DNA of 64,000 nt from Granulicella sp. S156. Its GTDB lineage: Bacteria > Acidobacteriota > Terriglobia > Terriglobales > Acidobacteriaceae. Every line of letters begins with the position of its first letter. Position 1 is the first letter of the stretch. The stretch is taken from positions 360,721 through 424,720 of the forward strand of contig NZ_LMUH01000026.1 of NCBI RefSeq assembly GCF_009766105.1, read 5' to 3'. Of the stretch, positions 44,285 through 51,956 are shown piece after piece. The position numbers and the translations under genes are program-made. The notes beneath the pieces are model-generated. The model saw only the letters and a program-made list of their open reading frames with translations, was not told the origin of the DNA and ran no database searches.

Positions 44285-44449
44285 AACGGCCACCAAACAG
44301 CCACCAAGGGTTGCCTTAGAAACACGGCAATCAGCCCATCACAAAAACAGCCACCGAACGATTAGCAAAGGCTACCAGCGGTCTTGGTGGCTGTTAAAGT
44401 CCGCAAGTGAATCCGCCGATACCGCTTGGTGGCTGTTTTGGTGGCTGTT
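44285..44449. promoter_or_regulatory. Cluster of GGTGGCTGTT motifs at the right end
   Basis: Exact copies at 44386-44395, 44428-44437 and 44440-44449 (plus) and at 44296-44305 and 44346-44355 (minus), with one imperfect copy at 44285-44294 (minus). The pair 44428/44440 has the same 12-bp spacing as the left pair. The cluster lies 130-290 bp inside attR, in a ~370-bp gene-free stretch. Confidence 0.65.
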
Positions 44450-44577
44450 GCTTTCCAACTTTTCTGCTTTTGGATGCGACTCCGTGCAAGCGAGATAGTG
44501 ACTATATCTATTGCAATGACTAAATTTATGCGACTTTCTGCGATCCAGTGCAAGAGCCTGCAAAAACGCAAAATACT

Positions 44578-44636
44578 GACTCAAAATCCGCCGAGGGCAA
44601 CCTCGTGGGGGTTCGACCCCCCCTCCCGGCACCAAA
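44578..44636 (+). repeat. attR: right copy of the 59-bp attachment repeat
   Basis: Copies the 3' half of tRNA-Leu(CAA) including CCA. It differs from the left copy at three positions (CTCGTGG against CTCATGG, and GACC against GATT in the T loop). It is not a full tRNA. Confidence 0.9.
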
Positions 44637-44764
44637 TGTTAATCAGATTCAATCCATTCAAAATAAATGGTTTAAGCGAGAATCGAGCCGGTAGGCGCAC
44701 GGCTTACCAGGTTCGTTTTGAACTGTACCGGAAGGTCTTCGGTACAACGCCGTCGGATGGGAGT

Positions 44765-44980
44765 CTAGGTGGGATCAACCAACCAAGCCAGCATCGGACG
44801 CGACGGGTGCGGGTTAGGGCCAGCCTCAGCGAAGCACCACTGCCGCCCTCCAAGCCGATGCCAATATCGTTTAGTGATCCAGGCAGAGGTCTTGTTGGGG
44901 TGGCGATACTTCACCCATCGCCAGAGTGAGTGCCAGAGGACCATCCCCGTTTTCCGGTATGCCGAAGACGCCCTGGCCAT
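44765..44980 (-). pseudogene. Fragment of a group II intron reverse transcriptase/maturase
   Basis: Minus-strand reading gives SLWRWVKYRHPNKTSAWITK followed by RYWHRLGGRQWCFAE. This is the conserved start of the maturase C-terminal (domain X to HNH) region, usually 'LW.W..RRHP.K...W...RYF....R.W.F'. No reverse-transcriptase motifs remain and the frame ends soon. Intron RNA domains V/VI could not be identified with confidence. The stretch 44637-45139 has no other gene. Confidence 0.62.
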
Positions 44981-45139
44981 CAGCGCACACGGCCACTGAC
45001 ATGACCAGCCATGCCCTGGAACGCAGTCTGTGGAAGAGGTCCTGTTTTTGTCGCTCGCCTGCCGATCGACATCTCGCTATGCACTTTTGCCCGTCACTGA
45101 TATGCGTCCATCGACTCACTGCCTGAGCGATGCGATGAC

Positions 45140-45538
45140 CTAACCGGCCTCACGCTCTTTTGCGTTGTCGCGGTTTTTGAGGACTCGGCTGGCATTCTTG
45201 TGTACGAAGCTCAGCAGTGACTGCACATGCTTGCCCAGTTCACAGCCGAGTGGCGTCAAGCTGTACTCGACCTTCGGGGGCTTAGTAGCATGCACCTCCC
45301 GTCTGACGAAGCCGTCTACCTCGAGCCTGCGCAATGTTTGCGACAGCATCTTTTCGCTCACGCCACCGATGAGATACGCCAGTTCACTAAAGCGATAGCT
45401 ACGCTCGAGTAGGAGCACGAGCACGAGGGAACCCCATCGGGACATCACATCGTCGAGGATGAGGCGGGTCGGACAGTTAGCGGAATGGAGGTTCGCTTTC
45501 GGAACCCGGACAGCTTTTGTGGATTTGGGCCAAGGCAT
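45140..45538 (-). CDS. HxlR-family transcriptional regulator (QorR-like)
   Basis: 132 aa winged-helix protein. NCPTRLILDDVMSRWGSLVLVLLLERSYRFSELAYLIGGVSEKMLSQTLRRLEVDGFVRREVHATKPPKVEYSLTPLG has the full HxlR pattern with one Cys near the N-terminus (CPTR). In related regulators this Cys senses redox or electrophiles. It is divergent from an NAD(P)H:quinone oxidoreductase gene, the same layout as ytfH/ytfG and qorR/qor2, so it probably represses that gene. Confidence 0.9.
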   Translation of the reverse strand: MPWPKSTKAVRVPKANLHSANCPTRLILDDVMSRWGSLVLVLLLERSYRFSELAYLIGGVSEKMLSQTLRRLEVDGFVRREVHATKPPKVEYSLTPLGCELGKHVQSLLSFVHKNASRVLKNRDNAKEREAG

Positions 45539-45548
45539 GGATAGAGCT

Positions 45549-45579
45549 TACCTTCAGGTACGTACTTACTTCAAGTAAG
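45549..45579. promoter_or_regulatory. Palindromic operators between the HxlR and reductase genes
   Basis: CTTACTTCAAGTAAG (45565-45579) is a perfect 7-1-7 palindrome. TACCTTCAGGTA (45549-45560) is a second inverted repeat beside it. Likely binding sites of the HxlR regulator in the divergent promoter region. Confidence 0.65.
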
Positions 45580-45630
45580 CCATGCCGTTACTCTGGTGAT
45601 TGTAGGCCAGAGGCCAACGGGAGAAGAACC

Positions 45631-46497
45631 ATGATCGTTGTAACGGGAGCAACAGGACAGTTGGGCCGCCTTGTTATTGATGAGCTGCTGAAAACGACCG
45701 AGGCGAAAAACATCATTGCTGCTGTTCGTACGCCTGTAAAGGCAAACGATCTTGCAGATCGGGGCGTTCAGGTGAGGGAAGCGGATTACTCACGGCCGGA
45801 GACGCTGGCAACCGCCTTCGAGGGGGCTTCCAAGCTACTGCTGATTTCAGGAATCGATCTGGGCAAGCGGGAAGAGCAGCACAAAGCCGTCATCGATGCG
45901 GCGAAATCCGCTGGTGTCAGCTTCCTCGCGTACACAAGCATTCTGCATTGCGATACCTCTCCACTGCTGCTGGCGGCGGAGCATCTGGCGACCGAGCGGT
46001 ACCTCCAGTCGAGTGGGTTGAACTACTCTCTCCTGCGGAACGGCTGGTACTACGAGAATCAGACCGCAGCCATCCCGCAAGCTATTAAGAATGGAGCCTT
46101 CATCGGTGCGTCGGGTGACGGAAGATTCGCTGCCGCGTCGCGTTCCGACTATGCCGCCGCCGCTGCCGCGGTACTGATCGGGGAGGGGCATGAAAACAGC
46201 GTTCTTGAGTTGGGCGGCGATCAACCCTACACCCGCGCTGAACTGGCTACAGAGGTAAGTAAGCAGACCGGTGAGGTGGTTCAGTACAAAAACCTCTCCG
46301 AGTCGGAGTACCAGAAAATTCTAAGCAGCTTCCTGCCGCTCATTCTGGCTGAGTCCGTCGCGGATGCTGAGGCGCATGCAGCAGAAGGGGAGCTCGATGA
46401 CAATTCACGAACGCTGAGCCGCTTGCTCGGACGACCGACGGCCACTCTTGCGGAGGCGGTTACGTACGCGCTCAGGACACCTCCAGCCGCTCACTAG
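45631..46497 (+). CDS. NmrA-like NAD(P)H:quinone oxidoreductase (Qor2/YtfG type)
   Basis: 288 aa. The Rossmann motif VTGATGQLGRLVIDEL is followed by TSILHCDTSPLLLAAEHLATERYLQSSGLNYSLLRNGWYYEN, the signature of the NmrA/QOR2 group of atypical short-chain dehydrogenases. ASRSDYAAAAAAVLIGEG and LELGGDQPYTRAELA are also typical. It reduces quinones with NADPH. ATG 45631 has GGGAGAAG upstream; an open frame from 45517 runs through the operator region and is rejected. Divergent from its likely regulator. Confidence 0.9.
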   Translation: MIVVTGATGQLGRLVIDELLKTTEAKNIIAAVRTPVKANDLADRGVQVREADYSRPETLATAFEGASKLLLISGIDLGKREEQHKAVIDAAKSAGVSFLAYTSILHCDTSPLLLAAEHLATERYLQSSGLNYSLLRNGWYYENQTAAIPQAIKNGAFIGASGDGRFAAASRSDYAAAAAAVLIGEGHENSVLELGGDQPYTRAELATEVSKQTGEVVQYKNLSESEYQKILSSFLPLILAESVADAEAHAAEGELDDNSRTLSRLLGRPTATLAEAVTYALRTPPAAH

Positions 46498-46595
46498 GCG
46501 TAAGCGCTCATCAAGTGAGGTCAGCAAGCCCGAGCCTCACTTGCCTCGGGCCGGGTGTCCCCGGCCTCGCCAAAATGTCGATTGGAGGAGAACCT

Positions 46596-47294
46596 ATGGA
46601 AAAGATACTCACTGTTCAGGTCTGGTCCGACGTGATCTGCCCGTGGTGTTGGATTGCGGAGCACCGCTTTCAGCAAGCGCTCGCGAAGTTTGCCCATCGA
46701 TCGCAGGCCGACGTCGTCCACCGCGCGTATCGTCTCAAGCTTGGTGAGGCTCGACACCCTGTAGAAGAGATGCTCATGAAGAAATTTGGTCCGCGCGTCA
46801 ATCCTCTGCAGTTTCTCTCCCAGATGGAAGGTGCCGCTGCTCAGGACGGCCTGGACTACCACTTGGCCGGTACATGGGTTGGTGACACCACAGACGCACA
46901 CCGGGTGGTGAAGCTCGCCCGGAAGTATGGCCTTCAGAGTTCTTTGCTCGAAATCTTCTACAAGGGTTACCTTTCCGAACACGAAGACCTCCTGGACAGG
47001 GGAACGCTCGTGCGGCTTGCGCAGACCGCAGGGCTTGAGGCTTCAACACTTGAGGCGCTCTTCGCAGGAGATGACTTCCTGGCTGAGGTCGAGAGCGATC
47101 AGAGAGAAGCAATGCAGCGCAGGATTTCAGGCGTTCCATACTTTCTCTTCGGAGAGAAAACATCTCTCAGTGGTGCGCAACCGGAAAACATCCTGGCGTC
47201 CACGCTCGCCCACGCCTGGAAAACGGAAAGCGTTCTGCCAGAGCAATCTACGGATGCACAGGTCTGTGGGCTAGAGGGCTGCACCATTCCCTAG
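46596..47294 (+). CDS. DsbA-family dithiol oxidoreductase (FrnE-like)
   Basis: 232 aa. VQVWSDVICPWCWIAEHRFQQAL has the thioredoxin-fold active site CPWC. The helical insert and GVPYFLFGEKTSLSGAQ (with the cis-Pro) follow the DsbA/FrnE pattern. No signal peptide, so it acts in the cytoplasm. The C-terminus has two extra Cys (CGLEGC). ATG 46596 has GGAGGAG at 46584-46590. Follows the quinone reductase by 98 nt and may share its redox-responsive control. Confidence 0.9.
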   Translation: MEKILTVQVWSDVICPWCWIAEHRFQQALAKFAHRSQADVVHRAYRLKLGEARHPVEEMLMKKFGPRVNPLQFLSQMEGAAAQDGLDYHLAGTWVGDTTDAHRVVKLARKYGLQSSLLEIFYKGYLSEHEDLLDRGTLVRLAQTAGLEASTLEALFAGDDFLAEVESDQREAMQRRISGVPYFLFGEKTSLSGAQPENILASTLAHAWKTESVLPEQSTDAQVCGLEGCTIP

Positions 47295-47331
47295 AGGGCC
47301 ACCCCTAACCATTGTTCACGAGGAGCATTTA

Positions 47332-47724
47332 ATGCAAAGCAAGCGCATGACCTGGACCGGCAGGGTTATCTCCGGAGTCGCGTCATTCCCATTCATCTTC
47401 GGCACTCTTGCCACGTTCTTCCCGGCGATCCCGTCGCCAACCCATCAAGAGATGATTCACATGGGGATGCCTCCGCATATCGAGGCGATCCTTGCTTGCC
47501 TCACCATTCTCTGTCTCGGTGCCTACTGGTATCCCGCGACCGCGATTCTTGGAGCGATCTTGTTCACGGGCCACATGGGAGGAGCGATCCTTGCACACCT
47601 GCGGGTCGGCGACCCACTCGTGCTTCAGATTGTGACTCCCAGCCTCCTCTGGTTGGGCGTGTGGCTGCGCGATTCACGCTTACGCGCACTCATTCCTCTT
47701 CGCAAGATTGCTCCCGCAGTCTAA
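47332..47724 (+). CDS. DoxX-like membrane protein
   Basis: 130 aa with four hydrophobic helices (ISGVASFPFIFGTLATFF, IEAILACLTILCLGAYW, ATAILGAILFTGHMGGAILAHL, IVTPSLLWLGVWL). The order and the final 'DPL...P..W.g..L' match DoxX-like family proteins found next to redox or stress genes. The ATG has AGGAG 9 nt upstream. Function unknown. Probably part of the reductase/DsbA group. Confidence 0.72.
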   Translation: MQSKRMTWTGRVISGVASFPFIFGTLATFFPAIPSPTHQEMIHMGMPPHIEAILACLTILCLGAYWYPATAILGAILFTGHMGGAILAHLRVGDPLVLQIVTPSLLWLGVWLRDSRLRALIPLRKIAPAV

Positions 47725-47895
47725 ACAGGTTGCGGTGTCCTGTTGTGCTGGTTTATGACGGCAACCTGAATGATTTGCCCATGATGCCGAGATTGCGCCA
47801 GCTATCGACGACTTGAGCACAGCGCTGACGCCTACGGTATTAGGGGCATAGAGTCGGTGTGCGGCGAGTCGACAGAATTCAGTAGGACTCATTCC

Positions 47896-48243
47896 ATGAA
47901 GACCGTGAAATCTTCTTCGCCACGGGCCTGGTTATCTGTTGCCACGGTCGCGCTCGCATCCTTCATCCTGATAACCACGGAATTTCTCCCTATAGGCTTT
48001 CTGGAGCGGCTCGGACTTGCGTTCCACGTCGAGCAGGGCACGGCGGGGCTGATGGTTACAAATCCCGGCATGGTTACTGCTTTCGACGCACCGCTAGCTA
48101 CGTTGCTGGCTGGACGTGTGGATCGGCGATTTGTGCTCGGTGCCTCGCCAATAGTGTCTCAGCGCCGCTCCTTATGGCGGCCTACGTGCAACTCAAGGTG
48201 TATGAAGGACGAACAAATTGAAAAGTGCAGAGTGGACGGTTAG
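47896..48243 (+). pseudogene. Truncated MFS transporter
   Basis: The first ~85 residues are the start of a DHA1-type MFS permease: WLSVATVALASFILITTEFLPIGFL, then GLMVTNPGMVTAFDAPLATLLAGRVDRRFVLGAS. After that the frame loses MFS character and ends at 48243, long before the ~390 aa of a full transporter. A deletion or frameshift is likely. No further MFS segments were seen before the next gene. Confidence 0.75.
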
Positions 48244-48342
48244 CATGATTCAGTAAATATGTTGAGCCGAAACAATGTGTGACGAGGTTCGAAGAACTTC
48301 AACCTTACACAATTACGAACTTACTTATAGGAGTGGTGGAAA

Positions 48343-49029
48343 ATGTCCACAGCGCCACGCACTTTCGGCCTGGTTGCCGGACTCGGTGTCGGTTCAGGAA
48401 TCTTCTACTATAAAGCACTTGTCGATGCACATCTCGCTTTGGGTCTCTCGGCTCGCCTTGTTATGGTCCATGCTGACGTTCGCAGAGTGTTGGCTCACGT
48501 CGCGGCACAAGAGGCAGATGAGTTGGCTGAGTATTTAGCCGGACTTCTCCATCAGTTGGCCGCTGCCGGAGCGGAAATCGCTTCCATCCCTGCTTTTTCT
48601 CCTCAACTATGCGCCTCCCAGCTTGCTGCTATAACACCTCTGCCGCTGGTCAATCTCGTTGACGTGATATCCGCGGAAGTTGAACGTCGGAAGCTCCGCA
48701 GCGTTAGTCTATTTGGCGCTTCAGCCACGATGCAGACGAAGCTATTCGGAGCCCTTCAGCATGTCGAAGTGATCACGCCGACGCCTCACGAAGTCGATAT
48801 CATCGGAAAGATCTACACGCAAATCGTCGAGAAGGCAGGTGCTTCCGAAGAGGAGTACAGCCAGTTACGCGCTCTCGCACACACAATCATCGATCGAGAG
48901 AAAGTGGAAACGATCATCCTTGCCGGAACCGATCTTGCACTGGTTTTCAATCCGGTGAACACCGACTTTCCTCACATTGACGGAGCCCGGCTTCATGTAG
49001 GAGCGATCATGCGAGCCATCACGTCTTAG
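48343..49029 (+). CDS. Aspartate/glutamate racemase-family protein lacking the usual catalytic Cys pair
   Basis: 228 aa. FGLVAGLGVGSGIFYYKALVD, and a second half with KLRSVSLFGASATMQTKLF, match the Asp/Glu racemase fold. In active racemases two Cys lie in 'NT/C' and 'GCTE' loops. Here the matching places read IASIPAFSPQLC and LAGTDL, so the second Cys is replaced and the first loop has no Cys in register. Racemase activity is therefore doubtful. The stop codon is inside an inverted repeat that follows. Confidence 0.72.
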   Translation: MSTAPRTFGLVAGLGVGSGIFYYKALVDAHLALGLSARLVMVHADVRRVLAHVAAQEADELAEYLAGLLHQLAAAGAEIASIPAFSPQLCASQLAAITPLPLVNLVDVISAEVERRKLRSVSLFGASATMQTKLFGALQHVEVITPTPHEVDIIGKIYTQIVEKAGASEEEYSQLRALAHTIIDREKVETIILAGTDLALVFNPVNTDFPHIDGARLHVGAIMRAITS

Positions 49030-49141
49030 AGCAGAATCCCTATTACTATCCCCCGGAAAGAGCTTAGAAGTGGCACTCTTCTTGGGGAAAAGTGCCCATC
49101 AAATGATCGCCACTGGGTACATCTATAGGGATTCTGCTCTA
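49027..49141. repeat. 115-bp inverted-repeat element (MITE-like or bifunctional terminator)
   Basis: Perfect 17-bp inverted ends (starting TAGAGCAGAATCCCTAT) at 49027-49043 and 49125-49141, about 81 nt apart. The element ends in TA on both sides. An inner GGCACT/AGTGCC hairpin exists. It lies between convergent genes. Confidence 0.65.
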
Positions 49142-49196
49142 GCTCCTGCATAATGCCGGAGAGAAGCCGTGGAAACTTCCTCTATAGCGGGCACCC

Positions 49197-50366
49197 TCAT
49201 TCTTTCTTTTGAAATGTGACCTTCACCAGTTGGATCGCCTGCTGAAGAAATCCTGTGGTCTGCACGTAGGTGACATATTCTGTCAGTCCGCTGTCTTCTT
49301 CGAACTCAGGATGCGCGAGTGCCGCGTAGTTTGCCGTTCCGCTCTCTCCCTGTTGTCCTACAAATAGTAGGGTCTCAGCTGACCAGGGGCCCCAGGGATG
49401 ATTAGCCGCCCGGTAGTACACGTTGTTGTTATAGATGCCGCTGTAGATAGCGATGTATTGGTGGAGAGCCTTGTCGTAGAAGATTGAGTTGCCTGCAGCA
49501 CCACCTTGAAAGACTGTTATGGCCGCGTTTGGGTCGGAACTCCACGTATCTCCGCCAGCATAGTAGCGCCATGCATTCGCGATGAGCACCTGCAGGATGG
49601 GCACGCGAGCGATCCGGCAGTTCTCGACGAGAAATCCTCCCTGGCACCCAACGGCATATAGCAATCCATCTTCCACCAGCCATCCGCCCCCATAGGCAAC
49701 CTGGTCTCCCTGCCACATGAGCGTGGGCTCCGGTGTTCCGGGTGATTCAACGGGACGAGTAATTTTGCCTCCCAGTTCAATCGCTATGCCGGTTCCCACG
49801 ACCTGAAATCCCTGGATATCTCCGCCACGGAATACCTTGCCGTAAAACTGGTATGCCGCCGATGTGCCTGGTATGGGGACAATTGGGCCGGGCCATATGG
49901 CGTAGTCTTCGCCACAGGTGCTCGCCGGCGTGGCCGTGCAGTGATTGGGGTCGTGGGTGTAGTTGAACTGTTCTTCTGCCGGCAGGAATGGCATGTACTC
50001 GATCGGAACCCCGGTCTTATCGAGATGATCGTGGTTTAGGTAGATTCCATTCGAGGCATTGAGGGAGTCTGTCCATGCCAGGGTGTTGCTAATGAAGTTG
50101 TGGCCATCTACGTTATCGGCCCGCATCGACGTATCGTTGAACGCCCAGTAAGACTCTCCGTCGATCACCGCGCTGTAAGTTCCGTCGCGCCCATAAATAA
50201 GCGGATTCTGTTTCACGGCGCCCATGGGCACAACGGCAGAGAGATTCGGGACAGTTGGAGCCGAGGGCGTCTGTGCCTGCAGATGCGATCCGACGGAAAA
50301 GCATGTTGAGAGGCAAACTGCCAGGGACGGGAAGAGAGGTTTACTGCCGCGTATAACGAGTTTCAT
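49197..50366 (-). CDS. Secreted DUF4185-type beta-propeller protein
   Basis: 389 aa. The N-terminus (LFPSLAVCLSTCFSVGSHLQAQ) is a signal peptide. The body has SYWAFNDTSM, then repeated strands such as SIFYDKALHQYIAIYSGIYNNNVYYRAANHPWGPWS, typical of five-bladed propellers (DUF4185, GH43-like fold). Catalytic residues cannot be assigned. Start at 50366 has GGAG 8 nt upstream; an open frame from 50423 runs over the operator and is rejected. Its promoter carries the LacI operator (50395-50409), so it belongs to the local sugar regulon. Confidence 0.72.
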   Translation of the reverse strand: MKLVIRGSKPLFPSLAVCLSTCFSVGSHLQAQTPSAPTVPNLSAVVPMGAVKQNPLIYGRDGTYSAVIDGESYWAFNDTSMRADNVDGHNFISNTLAWTDSLNASNGIYLNHDHLDKTGVPIEYMPFLPAEEQFNYTHDPNHCTATPASTCGEDYAIWPGPIVPIPGTSAAYQFYGKVFRGGDIQGFQVVGTGIAIELGGKITRPVESPGTPEPTLMWQGDQVAYGGGWLVEDGLLYAVGCQGGFLVENCRIARVPILQVLIANAWRYYAGGDTWSSDPNAAITVFQGGAAGNSIFYDKALHQYIAIYSGIYNNNVYYRAANHPWGPWSAETLLFVGQQGESGTANYAALAHPEFEEDSGLTEYVTYVQTTGFLQQAIQLVKVTFQKKE

Positions 50367-50394
50367 TGGGGGTTCTCCGCTTACACTATTGGAT

Positions 50395-50409
50395 ATGGTA
50401 CCGATTCCA
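50395..50409. promoter_or_regulatory. LacI-type operator before the DUF4185 gene
   Basis: ATGGTACCGATTCCA, the exact reverse complement of the site before the TonB receptor (57420-57434). Imperfect palindrome around CG. Confidence 0.7.
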
Positions 50410-50637
50410 GAAAGCGGGACCACACTATCCGAAATTCGTGGCCACTGTCAACGGGCCCCTCTGCCTGCTTTTGAGGGAACACTCGATGACTCGCTAGACA
50501 CAAACGAAGATGGGCCGATGGGTAGGGAGGAAACCAGTTACAGAAAGTCCGGGGAGAAGGCACGGCGGCCGCTGCAATTGGACGGCAAACTTCGCCGACA
50601 AAAGAGTGGGCCGTCCAGGAAGACTATTAAGCGAGGA

Positions 50638-51687
50638 TCAAGAGCATCCGCAAGAGTGCCTGCAGATAAATTCGGTCTCGACGGTCAGATGGTGCGGGAC
50701 ATTTGACGAACGTTCTATTTGTTCGAAGATGAGGCGTGTCGCTGCCCACCCGATCTCTGAAACTGGCTGCCGGACGACAGAGACGGTCGGAGTAACGATC
50801 GAAGAGAGAGGAAAATCGTCGAAGCCTATCAGGGCCACTTCTTCGGGGATTTTGCGACCTAGCTTCGACAGCTCCTCGTAGACCGAGACGGCTGCGGCAT
50901 TCAACAGGCCAAAGATCGCGTCAGGGCGGCGTTTTATGGGGCGCTGGAGGGCAGCTATCAAACCTTTCGTTACTTCAGATGGAGTGGCGGAAGATATGAT
51001 CTCTGTGCTGAGGGAAGCTTGCTGGAGCGCGTCCTTGTAGCCCCGCTGGCGCTCCTGAATCGTATAGAGATCGGGGTCGCCGCCAAGGCAGAGAATCTTT
51101 TTACGCCCATGAGAGATCAGGTGTTGCGTAGCCTTGAACGCTGCATCGTAGTTGTCGCAGGTGACCGAAGACGTGCGGGCGAGAAGAGGCCGGTCAACGG
51201 CGACGACAGGGACATTCAAGGCCTGTACGGCATTGAGAAAAGCCTGCGTCTGAATACGCGGTGGAACTACGATCAGGCCGTCGACCCGGTGGCTCTGGAA
51301 AACGGCGATCTCTCTGGTCTCCTGTGCGGCATCGTCGGCGGATGCGAGGACAATAAGTACATAATCTTTTTGCCGGGCCAATGTTTGGACAGTATCCGCC
51401 AGGTTTGCAAAGAACTCGTCTTTGAGCGATGGAACAATCAAGCCGAGAGTGTGAGTATGCTCTCCCTTAAGAGCACGTGCGGCGTGATTCGGCTGGTACC
51501 CCAGCTTTTTCATCACAGCCTGAACTCGAGCCATGGTGCCTGCTTCCACGTAGTGCCCGCCATTGATGATGCGAGATACCGTGGTAGTGCCTACCCCTGC
51601 CTCCCGCGCGACATCAACGAGCGTCGGTCGTTTGCGGGTCGCTGCTCGACGCAATGGTCGTCCTTCTTGTGCTCCTCCGGAAGTCAT
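50638..51687 (-). CDS. LacI-family transcriptional regulator
   Basis: 349 aa. The N-terminal HTH is PTLVDVAREAGVGTTTVSRIING with the hinge helix PNHAARALKG. The periplasmic-binding-like core has GLIVPSLKDEFFANLADTVQ, DGLIVVPPR, DNYDAAFKATQHLISHGRKKI and IGFDDFPLSSIVTPTVSVVRQP. It should respond to a sugar released by the nearby enzymes and repress genes carrying the TGGAATCGGTACCAT-type sites. A weaker site at 51811-51824 in its own promoter region suggests autoregulation. Confidence 0.94.
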   Translation of the reverse strand: MTSGGAQEGRPLRRAATRKRPTLVDVAREAGVGTTTVSRIINGGHYVEAGTMARVQAVMKKLGYQPNHAARALKGEHTHTLGLIVPSLKDEFFANLADTVQTLARQKDYVLIVLASADDAAQETREIAVFQSHRVDGLIVVPPRIQTQAFLNAVQALNVPVVAVDRPLLARTSSVTCDNYDAAFKATQHLISHGRKKILCLGGDPDLYTIQERQRGYKDALQQASLSTEIISSATPSEVTKGLIAALQRPIKRRPDAIFGLLNAAAVSVYEELSKLGRKIPEEVALIGFDDFPLSSIVTPTVSVVRQPVSEIGWAATRLIFEQIERSSNVPHHLTVETEFICRHSCGCS

Positions 51688-51956
51688 TCGGTGGGATCCT
51701 CACGTCTACCGTATCTTTGCCCTTCGATGCCAAAGGGGGCAGCCAATGAGACAGCGCTTTTCCATGTGACAACACCTTTACGTGTTTCATGGCGCCACAG
51801 GGACGATGGCTGGGAACGGTTCCACGCCATCGCTCTCAACGTAGCAGAGTCCATCGCCAACCGCAATCGATCTGATTCCTGATGGTAAGCAGCTCGGGTG
51901 CGCCCGGCAAACAATCGTTTAACTACGACTAGAGTTGTCTTCACTGTCTTTTGATC
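51688..51956. other. Intergenic region with a possible autoregulatory operator
   Basis: 269 bp between lacI and the transporter (same strand). TGGGAACGGTTCCA (51811-51824) matches the regulon operator at 11 of 14 positions and contains the palindrome GGAACGGTTCC. No gene seen. Confidence 0.45.

Larger units (their letters stand above)
17631..44636. mobile_element. Integrative mobilizable element in tRNA-Leu(CAA), about 27 kb
   Basis: Bounded by the 59-bp direct repeat of the tRNA 3' end. Contains a tyrosine integrase at the left end, an excisionase-like HTH protein at the right end, a MobC-like protein and a MobF-type relaxase. No mating-pair (VirB/TrwB-type full coupling protein) genes were found, so transfer would need a helper. 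Cargo is type I restriction-modification, Mrr-type nuclease, ApeA-like HEPN protein, ArdC-like protein, HipBA, metallophosphoesterases and unknowns. Short GGTGGCTGTT motifs cluster inside both ends. Confidence 0.9.

Noticed and set aside
44578-44636. Second tRNA-Leu gene
   Set aside because: Only the anticodon loop to CCA end is present; the 5' half is missing, so it is the att copy.
17631-44636. Prophage
   Set aside because: No capsid, portal, terminase or tail genes; relaxase and MobC-like proteins point to a mobilizable element.
44637-44765. Group II intron domain V/VI
   Set aside because: Some base pairing can be drawn, but the typical domain V sequence could not be found on the minus strand.
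44426-44929. 167-codon plus-strand frame across attR
   Set aside because: Runs through the tRNA fragment and the maturase scar; not a gene.
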